Notes under the pieces: generated by a model
Databases searched by the model: none
The model's input: the letters and a program-made list of their open reading frames with translations, nothing else
What the model was told of the DNA's origin: nothing
Assembly: GCA_900540005.1 (NCBI GenBank)
Contig: UQEM01000082.1
Location: 1-10,742, forward strand
Length of the DNA stretch: 10,742 nucleotides
DNA from: an uncultured Ruminococcus sp.
Lineage (GTDB): Bacteria > Bacillota > Clostridia > Oscillospirales > Ruminococcaceae
Direction of reading: 5' to 3'
Part shown: one piece after another, positions 1 through 6,352 of the stretch
Layout: the number at the start of each line of letters is the position of its first letter
Position numbering within the stretch: position 1 is the stretch's first letter
Made by a program: the position numbers and the translations under genes

Positions 1-50
1 GATCTACACAAGGCTATTCGTCGGCAGCGTCAGATGTGTATAAGAGACAG
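1..50 (+). other. Illumina Nextera/Tn5 i5 adapter (artefact)
   Basis: These bases are sequencing-library adapter, not genome. Bases 1-9 (GATCTACAC) are the end of the P5 primer, 10-17 (AAGGCTAT) fit an 8-base i5 index, 18-31 are the TCGTCGGCAGCGTC adapter part, and 32-50 are the 19-base Tn5 mosaic end AGATGTGTATAAGAGACAG. The recognition rests on the published Nextera adapter design. Genomic sequence begins at base 51. Reading the minus strand into the mosaic end adds the spurious residues LSLIHI and a false stop to the neighbouring gene. Confidence 0.98.
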
Positions 51-1448
51 CTGTAGTGTTACAGGAATGTCTATATCTTCGCCGTGTCGCTCCACAGTAA
101 GCTTGATAGTGTCGCCTGCCTTATAGGTATTCTTTATCTGATTAAGCTCATCACCGGTCGTGATAGCTTCGTCCTCGATACCTATGATAACATCGCCTAC
201 CTGAAGTCCTGCCTTTTCAGCAGCACTGCCTTCCTGAACGTTCTGAATGTAAACTCCCATGGGAAGTCCGAGGTAGCTTGAGTAGGCTTCTGTAACGTCA
301 ACTGTGGCGATTCCGATTTGCGGTCTTCCTGTGACATATCCGTTGTTTATCAGGTCGTCAATGATCGTTTTTGCCTCCTTGATAGGAATTGCAAATCCAA
401 GACCTTCAACAGTTGCAGAGCCGTAGCTTGATGACATTTTCGCGGAATTAATAGCGATGACCTGACCGCAGCTATTGAGAAGCGGGCCGCCTGAGTTACC
501 GCTGTTGATAGCAGCATCCGTCTGAATGAGCTTCATGCTCTTTTCATTTATAGTGATCTGTCTGTCAAGGGCTGAAACAATGCCGCTTGTAACAGAGCCA
601 AAGAGGTCGAATCCGAGCGGATTACCGATAGCGATAACGAGTTCGCCAACCCTTAATTCATCACTGTCACCGAGCGTTGCAGGAGTAAGACCTGTTTCGT
701 TGACTTTTAGGACGGCAATGTCGGTTTCAACATCATACGCGATAATTTTAGCTTCGTGCTCCGTTTCATCGCTGAAAAGTACGGAAACATCAACAGCTTC
801 GCCCGCATTGTATTCCTCGTCGTAGATAACATGAGCGTTAGTGACAATGTAGCCGTCATCGGTAATGATGAATCCCGTGCCTGTAGCCACGCCCTCTCTG
901 GTCTGGGGCTGACTTCCGCCGAATCCCCACATTCCGCCGTAAGACGTATTAGAGGTGATTTCAAATGTGGAGGAAACTCCGACAACTGACGGCATTATCT
1001 CGTCAACAATGTCTGGAATCGGCTTTGCATCGGTGCGGGAAGCAAGTTCAATGAGGCTTGGAAGTGCTTCGCCGCTGTCATCAGAAGATGAGGACGAGTC
1101 TTTTTCCGTCGAAGAATCAGATGAGTCTTTCTCTCCGGAAGCTGAAAACTCGGAAAGATGACTGTCGTTGTCGTTGAAGATCTTGTACGCCTGAACGGAG
1201 CAAGCTCCGGCAATTGCAAGGCAAAGAATAAATGCAGCAGCCTTGAGACCGACAAACTTTCTCGGTTTCTTAGGCTTTTTCGGACTCTGAGAGGTGTAGG
1301 CGTAGGAATTCTGAGAGGAATAGCTGCTCCGGAGCTGGTCGCCGTTTGAACCGGATAGATTGCCGTCAGGTGTATTTATATTTCCGTTATTATATGAATA
1401 GTGGTAGGTACTGCCATTATTTTCAGGATTGGTATAATTATCCGCCAT
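51..1448 (-). CDS. HtrA/DegP-like membrane-anchored serine protease with PDZ domain, 3' end missing
   Basis: S1C-family trypsin-like protease that in Firmicutes degrades or refolds misfolded proteins at the outer face of the membrane. 466 residues are visible. Residues 1-64 are a cytoplasmic Asn/Ser/Tyr-rich tail ending in a basic PKKPKKPRK stretch; ~65-85 is one membrane segment; ~95-126 is a Ser/Asp/Glu-rich linker; ~150-365 is the protease domain; ~375-466 is a PDZ domain. The catalytic triad is His206 (TNAHV), Asp243 (ETDIAVL) and Ser319 (GNSGGP). I chose ATG 1448 because AAAGG lies 9 bases upstream of it, whereas it directly abuts the ATG at 1457. A TATAAT -10 lies at 1486-1491 with only a weak -35. 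The gene has its own start region after the terminator of the upstream minus-strand gene. The true C-terminus is lost: everything past VTLQ in this frame is adapter. The family call is secure; which HtrA paralogue it is cannot be told. Confidence 0.95.
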
Positions 1449-1554
1449 AATAATCATCCTTTCATAGATTAACCATATACTACATATTATAGTATAACTT
1501 TTATGTGATAAATTGATGATAGCAAACAGAAAAGGGCATGAGTTATCGCATAAA

Positions 1555-1581
1555 AAAGCCTGAGACGGTGTCTCAGGCTTT
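1555..1581 (-). terminator. Rho-independent terminator of the LTA-synthase-like gene
   Basis: A 12-bp perfect stem (AAAGCCTGAGAC with GTCTCAGGCTTT) and a 3-base loop. On the minus strand it is followed by a T run (complement of the A tract 1552-1557). It lies 4 bases after the stop codon at 1586 and separates that gene from the htrA-like gene. Confidence 0.93.
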
Positions 1582-1585
1582 GGGG

Positions 1586-3481
1586 TTAATCGGTTGTAAC
1601 GAGTTCTTCTTCGGGTATCGGCGACGGTGAGTATTCCTCCATGACCGCACGGTCGATAGTTATAAGGTCAAGCTCCTCGTTATCAGGAACAGTGCTGTCG
1701 TACTCCGTTGAGTAAACGGGTATCTCCTTCATGAAATCATTCATTTTTTCAATGAAAGCATCACGCGGAGCGTCAATGATGTTGAGGATAACATAGGGAA
1801 TGTAGAAGAACGATATTTCTTCATCGGGAACAAAAGAAAAGTCTGCATCATAATTGCTCCAGAAGAAGTACTTCTGCTCATAGAGCGGCGAGCAGTTTTC
1901 TCCGGTGAGACCAAGCTGATTGTATACGCTTGTTTCGCCTCTCAGGGACGGGAAGTGGTCACCAACAAAGAATACGAGTGTAGGCTCGTCAATGTCTTTG
2001 AGCTGTGTAAGGAAGTCGTCCAAGCCCTCGTTTGTGTGCTGTATCCATTGCAGATAGTTGCCGAATTCATCGTCCGGATCTTCGCCCTGATTGTACGGCT
2101 GGTGGTTCTGCATGGTCGTTGTGTGCAGATAAATAGGCTTGTCAGAGGTATTGATCTCCTCAAGTATCTGATTGAAAACTGTTGAATCGTCTACATAAGT
2201 TCCGTAGTGCTCAACAGGTACGGTAAAATCGGTAGTTCCTGCCTGATCGTCGTGATAGATCATCTTTTCAAAGCCGAAGTGACCGTAAATAAGCTGTCTG
2301 CTGTAGAAACCGCTCTGGAACGGATGAACGTATATAGTATTGTAACCCCAACTCTTGTAATACTGAGCAAGAGCAGGCTGTTCGCGGTCTGCAAGTTCAC
2401 GCTGCGGCATATTCGGTGTATTGATACCGCGAACGGGTAGACCGAACAGAAGCTCGAACTCCGAGCGTACAGTCCAGCTTGCATAAGTAGGAGTTATCGC
2501 GATACCGCCCTTGCCTTCCTCACGAGCCTTGTCGAAGTTTGCATAAACATCGTCATCAATGTCAAGTTCGTCAAAAGCTCTGAAATCGGCGTAGGATTCA
2601 CTCATGATAACAATGACATTCGGCTTGTTGCCGCCGTTGAAGTCCTCCTCGGTGTCAACGGGAATGTCCATGATCTCGTCTATCTTTTCCTCGTTGTAAT
2701 CCTCGGGAACTACAAGACGGTTTGCGTAGCTTTCCGAAGAAGTCTGAACTATAAATGCGAGGAAACGGTTTTTAGTGAATTTCTCATTGAGGAGAAAAGT
2801 GTTTGTTGCCTTGGTAGTATCAAGTCCGAACGCTTTGTAAACAGGATTGTAAAATCCCGGGAAAATGACCATGCATACGCCGAACATTACACAGGCGACC
2901 GAGCCGACTGCTCTGTGGAGCGGTTTGCGCTTGAAAACGGGATTGAAGTAAAATGCAAGCGCAATGAACGCAATGACGATGAGATAGTAGATTATCAATC
3001 TCGGCGTTATCTTTATATAAGCGAACGACGAAAGACTTTTTACACTTCTTACAAGCTTCATATCGGAGATGATAAGGTGATTGCCGTTAGTTCCGTATTT
3101 GAAAAGCTCCGTCGTACTCAGCGCCATGTAGATGATACTTTGCGTGAGAATGGCTAACCAGCCTTTTTTCAGAATGAAAAGCAACAGCAAAAATACGATT
3201 GCCGTGACAAGAATGTCAAAGAGCATAACGGTCGGACGCTCTGCCCAGAATTTAAAATATGGAATAACGTATTTTGCCTGATTTATCTCAGCCATGCTGA
3301 CAATAAAAACAGGGAACAGTATCATGAGCCACAAATTGAGCTTTTTGTATTTATCTGTATTCTGCGCGCGCTTTTCATTAAAGTGCCGCAGTTTCGCAAA
3401 TCTTCTCTTTTCCTCCTGAGAAGCGGAATCTTTGGACTCGATAGGTTCATTTACATCGTTCATTGTTATCTTTTCTGCCAT
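1586..3481 (-). CDS. LTA synthase / phosphoglycerol transferase family membrane sulfatase
   Basis: Polytopic membrane enzyme of the LtaS/MdoB type. Such enzymes transfer phosphoglycerol from phosphatidylglycerol to a growing polyglycerolphosphate chain or to a glycan outside the cell. The protein has 631 residues: a cytoplasmic Lys/Glu-rich N-terminus, five predicted membrane helices (~47-64, 84-104, 108-125, 161-179, 189-212), and an extracellular sulfatase-fold domain (~286-575). Residues matching the LtaS active site are Glu295 (MSESYAD, metal), Thr337 (SWTVRSEFE, nucleophile), His460 (MQNHQPY) and Asp508-His509 (FVGDHFP, metal). Length and layout are normal for the family. The C-terminal ~40 residues are acidic and not clearly part of the domain. 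The start has a strong AAGGGGGA site 6 bases upstream. It is transcribed alone, from the promoter at 3539-3567 to the terminator at 1555-1581. Whether the product is lipoteichoic acid or another phosphoglycerol polymer cannot be read from the sequence. Confidence 0.93.
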   Translation of the reverse strand: MAEKITMNDVNEPIESKDSASQEEKRRFAKLRHFNEKRAQNTDKYKKLNLWLMILFPVFIVSMAEINQAKYVIPYFKFWAERPTVMLFDILVTAIVFLLLLFILKKGWLAILTQSIIYMALSTTELFKYGTNGNHLIISDMKLVRSVKSLSSFAYIKITPRLIIYYLIVIAFIALAFYFNPVFKRKPLHRAVGSVACVMFGVCMVIFPGFYNPVYKAFGLDTTKATNTFLLNEKFTKNRFLAFIVQTSSESYANRLVVPEDYNEEKIDEIMDIPVDTEEDFNGGNKPNVIVIMSESYADFRAFDELDIDDDVYANFDKAREEGKGGIAITPTYASWTVRSEFELLFGLPVRGINTPNMPQRELADREQPALAQYYKSWGYNTIYVHPFQSGFYSRQLIYGHFGFEKMIYHDDQAGTTDFTVPVEHYGTYVDDSTVFNQILEEINTSDKPIYLHTTTMQNHQPYNQGEDPDDEFGNYLQWIQHTNEGLDDFLTQLKDIDEPTLVFFVGDHFPSLRGETSVYNQLGLTGENCSPLYEQKYFFWSNYDADFSFVPDEEISFFYIPYVILNIIDAPRDAFIEKMNDFMKEIPVYSTEYDSTVPDNEELDLITIDRAVMEEYSPSPIPEEELVTTD

Positions 3482-3538
3482 TATATATCCCCCTTCGGAA
3501 ATTTGTGTATTAAATATATGTTAAGAGTTACAGTTATA

Positions 3539-3567
3539 AATATACCATAAGAAAAGTGAAAGTTCAA
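3539..3567 (-). promoter_or_regulatory. Promoter of the LTA-synthase-like gene
   Basis: On the minus strand, TTGAAC (3562-3567), a 17-base spacer, then TATATT (3539-3544), preceded by ATGG. The predicted start near 3532 leaves a ~50-base leader to ATG 3481. The spacing is ideal for the housekeeping sigma factor. The rest of the gap from 3568 to 3656 holds only a small TGCAC/GTGCA hairpin (3622-3635) after the HD gene, without a clear U tract. Confidence 0.75.
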
Positions 3568-3656
3568 GGCAAATAAAAAAATATCATCTATTATTCACAG
3601 AATTCGGCGCTTTGGTAATAGTGCACGTTTGTGCAGCTCCAAATTTGTACATTTTG

Positions 3657-4244
3657 CTAAGCCTTGAGCCAACCCTTTGCGGCAGCGTCCTCAATAACCG
3701 ATTCTATGACCTCTGCAAGCTCATGAGAGGCGTCAAAGTAGGGTCGGTTGCGGCTGAGGACCTGTTCTTTGTGAACTCCGTGCTCCTTCCACGCAATGCC
3801 GCCCTTGGTGTAATTAAGCAAAAGCGGCTGCATTCGGTCAAGAATAGAGGCAAAGCGCGATTCATATGTGATATCGTCCTCAAATTCTCTCCAAAGAGCG
3901 TAATACTCATCTCTCTGGTCATCGGGGAGCAGTCCGAAAATACGCTGTGCAGCCTTTTCCTCGCGCTCCGCCTTTGACTTATAGCCCTCCTCGTCATACA
4001 GATAGGTGTCGCCTGCGTCGATTTCCACAACATCATGGAGCAGAACCATTTTTATCACTTTCAGGGTATCAATTGGTTCTGCGGCATATTCTTCAAGCAT
4101 GAAAGCAAGTATCGCGAGATGCCAACTGTGTTCTGCGTCATTTTCCTTTCTGTCCTCGTGCAGAACATAGGTCTGCCGATAGATACTCTTCATTTTATCA
4201 AGCTCAAGCATAAAATCGAGCTGCTTTTTTAGTCTTTCGTTCAT
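3657..4244 (-). CDS. HD-domain phosphohydrolase (YfbR/HDDC2-like)
   Basis: 195-residue soluble protein of the HD superfamily, subgroup resembling the 5'-deoxynucleotidase YfbR and HDDC2. The metal-binding signature is in order: His39 (DAEHSWH), His70-Asp71 (LLHDVVEIDAGDT) and Asp136 (ILDRMQP), with Glu74 and Asp76 as the further conserved acids. The whole protein is the HD domain, as usual for this subgroup (~180-200 aa). The ATG is preceded by GGAGG 7 bases away, and this site lies in the 13-base gap after the SDR stop codon, so the two genes are one operon. A nucleotidase role is plausible from the family, but substrate specificity in HD proteins is poorly predictable, so the call stays general. 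No convincing terminator follows; transcription may end at a weak hairpin near 3622-3635. Confidence 0.9.
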   Translation of the reverse strand: MNERLKKQLDFMLELDKMKSIYRQTYVLHEDRKENDAEHSWHLAILAFMLEEYAAEPIDTLKVIKMVLLHDVVEIDAGDTYLYDEEGYKSKAEREEKAAQRIFGLLPDDQRDEYYALWREFEDDITYESRFASILDRMQPLLLNYTKGGIAWKEHGVHKEQVLSRNRPYFDASHELAEVIESVIEDAAAKGWLKA

Positions 4245-4257
4245 GATAAGCCTCCGA

Positions 4258-4962
4258 TTATATGATCATTCCGCCGTTTACCGCGAGAACTTGTCCCGTG
4301 ATATATTCGGCTTGCTGTGAAGCAAGAAAAGCTACAGCGTCGGCGACATGGTGCGGTTCGCCAAAAAATCCGAGCGGTATTTCCTCTTTGATGAGAGCTA
4401 AGTCTTCCTGCGAGAAACGGCTGTTCATTTCGGTCATTATAAAGCCGGGGGAAACGCAGTTCACACGTATTCCCGAAGGAGCGGTCTCCTTGGCTAAGGC
4501 CTTGGTGAATCCGATAAGCCCTGCCTTTGAGGCGGAATAATCTACCTCGCAGGACGCTCCCACCTGTCCCCACATAGAGGAAATGTTGATAATGCAGCCT
4601 GATTTTCTGTTTATCATTGGCGGAAGAACAGCGCGCGCGCAGTTCATTGCTCCGATGAGATTTGTCTCCATGATATTTCGCGCATTTTCCTGAGAAATAT
4701 GTGTGAAAAGGTCGATTTCCGAAATCCCCGCGTTGTTTACAAGCAGGTCGGCGAATCCGATATTTTCTATAGCGGAATTTACGGCGCGGCAGTCGGTAAC
4801 GCTGAATCCAACGGCTTCTCCGCCAATTTCAGCAGCGAGCTTCTCAGCCTTATCCTTTGAGTTCGCATAATTTACAATGACCCGATATCCATCAGCTGCG
4901 AGACGGCGGCAGACAGCTTCGCCGATACCTCCCGCCCCCCCCGTTACTATTGCGGTTTTCAT
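4258..4962 (-). CDS. Short-chain dehydrogenase/reductase, FabG-like (possible EF-P 5-aminopentanone reductase)
   Basis: Classical SDR of 234 residues using NAD(P)H. Visible motifs are the cofactor loop TGGAGGIG (7-14), NNAG (76-79), Asn101, Ser129 (INISSMWGQ) and the catalytic YSASK (Tyr142, Lys146). The C-terminus TGQVLAVNGGMII is typical of FabG-like enzymes. The start has a near-perfect AAAGGAGG 7 bases upstream. By recall, the SSMWGQVGASCEV segment resembles the YmfI-type reductases of Clostridia and Bacilli that reduce 5-aminopentanone on elongation factor P. This is family memory, not a search result. Against the fatty-acid FabG role, no fab genes are nearby. It is the first gene of a two-gene operon with the HD hydrolase, from the promoter at 5000-5028. 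Confidence 0.93.
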   Translation of the reverse strand: MKTAIVTGGAGGIGEAVCRRLAADGYRVIVNYANSKDKAEKLAAEIGGEAVGFSVTDCRAVNSAIENIGFADLLVNNAGISEIDLFTHISQENARNIMETNLIGAMNCARAVLPPMINRKSGCIINISSMWGQVGASCEVDYSASKAGLIGFTKALAKETAPSGIRVNCVSPGFIMTEMNSRFSQEDLALIKEEIPLGFFGEPHHVADAVAFLASQQAEYITGQVLAVNGGMII

Positions 4963-4999
4963 GACGTTTCCTCCTTTGTATGCAAATGTGCTGTATTAG

Positions 5000-5028
5000 A
5001 TTTTACCACATATTAAAGGAAAAATCAA
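5000..5028 (-). promoter_or_regulatory. Promoter of the SDR-HD operon
   Basis: On the minus strand, TTGATT (5023-5028), 17-base spacer, TAAAAT (5000-5005), with TGTGG just before the -10 (extended -10 type). The predicted start near 4993 gives a ~30-base leader carrying AAAGGAGG. It is divergent from the promoter at 5117-5145; the ~90 bases between them show no other clear site. Confidence 0.75.
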
Positions 5029-5116
5029 CTGCTTAAAATCCTGCTTATCGTTTCAGCTCGGATCGCGTAATTTTATGATCTGCCCGGAGAAAAATAAACA
5101 AAATGCTGAAAAGGTC

Positions 5117-5145
5117 TTGCAAAAATCACTGAAAAGAGTTATAAT
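5117..5145 (+). promoter_or_regulatory. Promoter of the SGNH-like gene
   Basis: TTGCAA (5117-5122), 17-base spacer, perfect TATAAT (5140-5145). The start near 5152 leaves a leader of ~83 bases before ATG 5235. Confidence 0.8.
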
Positions 5146-5176
5146 AATATTTATCGCCGACAGGCATAACGTCTGT

Positions 5177-5200
5177 GCACCGTGAATCAAAATACGGTGC
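5177..5200 (+). promoter_or_regulatory. 5'-leader hairpin of the SGNH-like gene
   Basis: A 7-bp perfect stem GCACCGT/ACGGTGC with a 10-base loop (5184-5193) lies in the leader between promoter and start codon. No U run follows, so it is not a terminator. It could protect the 5' end or be a regulatory site; nothing in the sequence decides. Confidence 0.45.
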
Positions 5201-5234
5201 TCATTAATCATTAAATATAGAGTTTGGAGATAAT

Positions 5235-6104
5235 ATGGCTAAAACAAAAAATGTTCAGAGAATTTCAAATAAAAAACGCGGCAGACCGAAAGTTCGCTTT
5301 AATATTGGCGGATTTATCCTGATATTCGTACTTTCGTTCGCAGCCTGCTTTGGATTTTATATGGCGGCTGCAAATCTCAATGACAATTTCTTCAATGACG
5401 AATTCGGCGGAGTGTCGGTCGAAGGAACAACGGAAGCAACCACGTCAGCCGAGCAGACATCTCAGAATGCCGCAGGAGACGAGAATACTGATAATACATC
5501 CGGTACGGATTCTGCTCCTGCTATGCTGAATCCCGTTCCGCAATCCGCAGCAGTTGACGCATCATATTTTGATAATTGCTGTCTTGTTACCGATTCGACT
5601 TTGCTCGGCATGGGCAGCGTAACGGATTTCAAGGACGTTATCGGAAGTGACAGCCTCAGCGCGTCCGGCTGCAACACAGTCAAGGTGGAGACCAATTACG
5701 GTACAGTTACCGTATATGAAACTTTGCAGATAAAAAAGCCGATGAATGTTTACTTCATGCTGGGCAGCGATATCGGAACTGTAACAGTTGACGAAATGAT
5801 CTCTAATTACACTACGCTTGTGAGCAATCTTCATGCGTACAAGCCTGATATGAATATCTATGTCATGCAGTTGCCGCCAGTCGCAGCCGATACCACCACA
5901 GTGACCAACGAGCTTATCAACGAGTACAACACAAAGCTTTTGAATATGGCAAATACAGTCGGAGTCAACTGCATTGATACCAATACGGCGCTCAAGTCGG
6001 TAGAGGGAACGCTTTCTGCTGAATACTGGTCTGCCGATACGGGGACATTTACTGACGAAGCCTATAAAACTATCGCGGGATATATACTCACACATACTGT
6101 ATGA
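5235..6104 (+). CDS. Membrane-anchored SGNH/GDSL-hydrolase-like protein, probably degenerate active site
   Basis: 289 residues. A very basic N-terminus (KNVQRISNKKRGRPKVR) is followed by one membrane segment (~25-46), an extracellular Thr/Ser/Glu-rich linker (~60-105) and a C-terminal domain (~112-289) resembling the SGNH-hydrolase fold. The SGNH blocks are seen only in altered form: LVTDST (Asp120-Ser121) stands where GDS is usual, MLGSDIG (175-181) where GxND is usual, and ADTGTFTDEAY (267-277) where D-x-x-H-x-(S/T)-x-x-G/A-Y is usual. In that last block Asp268 is kept but the His position is Thr271. Active family members are cell-wall esterases or deacetylases. Here binding or scaffolding is as likely as catalysis. 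GGAG lies 5 bases before the ATG. It is a single-gene unit between its promoter and a terminator 2 bases after the stop. The fold assignment is by motif pattern and moderate. Confidence 0.75.
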   Translation: MAKTKNVQRISNKKRGRPKVRFNIGGFILIFVLSFAACFGFYMAAANLNDNFFNDEFGGVSVEGTTEATTSAEQTSQNAAGDENTDNTSGTDSAPAMLNPVPQSAAVDASYFDNCCLVTDSTLLGMGSVTDFKDVIGSDSLSASGCNTVKVETNYGTVTVYETLQIKKPMNVYFMLGSDIGTVTVDEMISNYTTLVSNLHAYKPDMNIYVMQLPPVAADTTTVTNELINEYNTKLLNMANTVGVNCIDTNTALKSVEGTLSAEYWSADTGTFTDEAYKTIAGYILTHTV

Positions 6105-6106
6105 TG

Positions 6107-6144
6107 AAAAATGCCCAACTACAATATATTGTAGTTGGGCATTT
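6107..6144 (+). terminator. Perfect 38-base palindromic terminator
   Basis: A perfect inverted repeat: AAAATGCCCAACTACAATA (6107-6125) and its exact complement (6126-6144), ending in TTTT. It starts 2 bases after the stop codon of the SGNH-like gene. By symmetry it can work in both directions, although no minus-strand gene enters it here. Confidence 0.9.
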
Positions 6145-6225
6145 TATGATTTAACCAAAAAGCACCCTGACGAAGAATAGCTGAAAACCCGTTTTTTAAT
6201 AGATAAATGTATTAAAATATCAAAA

Positions 6226-6255
6226 AGCTATCTTAGCTAACAGCTATGATAGGCT
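6226..6255. promoter_or_regulatory. Inverted repeat upstream of the nrdD promoter (candidate operator)
   Basis: AGCTATCTTAGCT (6226-6238), spacer AAC, AGCTATGATAGGCT (6242-6255). The arms are complementary apart from one mismatch and one extra base, and each also contains AGCTA as a direct repeat. It ends 11 bases before the -35, a position suited to an activator or repressor. It lies outside the transcript from the mapped promoter, so an RNA role is unlikely. The regulator is unknown. Confidence 0.45.
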
Positions 6256-6266
6256 ATATTGTACAA

Positions 6267-6295
6267 TTGACATTGCCTTCCTTTTGGAGTATACT
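6267..6295 (+). promoter_or_regulatory. Promoter of nrdDG
   Basis: TTGACA (6267-6272, perfect consensus), 17-base spacer, TATACT (6290-6295). The predicted start is near 6302, about 50 bases before ATG 6353. Because the promoter overlaps the upstream in-frame extension of nrdD, starts before ~6302 are ruled out. Confidence 0.82.
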
Positions 6296-6335
6296 AGTAT
6301 AGACGAAAGATTAAGAGAGATACAATATATAGTAG
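6290..6335. promoter_or_regulatory. Possible pair of NrdR boxes over the nrdD start site
   Basis: 6320-6335 (ATACAATATATAGTAG) matches the NrdR box ACACTATATATAGTGT at 12 of 16 positions. A second palindrome, TATACTAGTATA (6290-6301), overlaps the -10. Its centre is 32 bases upstream, the three-turn spacing typical of NrdR box pairs. The second element fits the consensus poorly, and AT-rich promoters give chance matches, so this is tentative. Confidence 0.35.
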
Positions 6336-6352
6336 CTGGAGGTATGGCACCA

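Noticed and set aside
30..1457. A 475-residue htrA-like frame ending LSLIHI with N-terminus MIIM
   Set aside because: The last six residues and stop are translated adapter, and the first ATG directly abuts the ribosome site; ATG 1448 has normal spacing.
6284..6352. N-terminal extension of nrdD from a TTG at 6284 or ATG at 6344
   Set aside because: The near-consensus promoter (6267-6295) overlaps this stretch, NrdD proteins begin near the MIIHIIKRDGR position, and ATG 6344 is one base from the GGAGG site.
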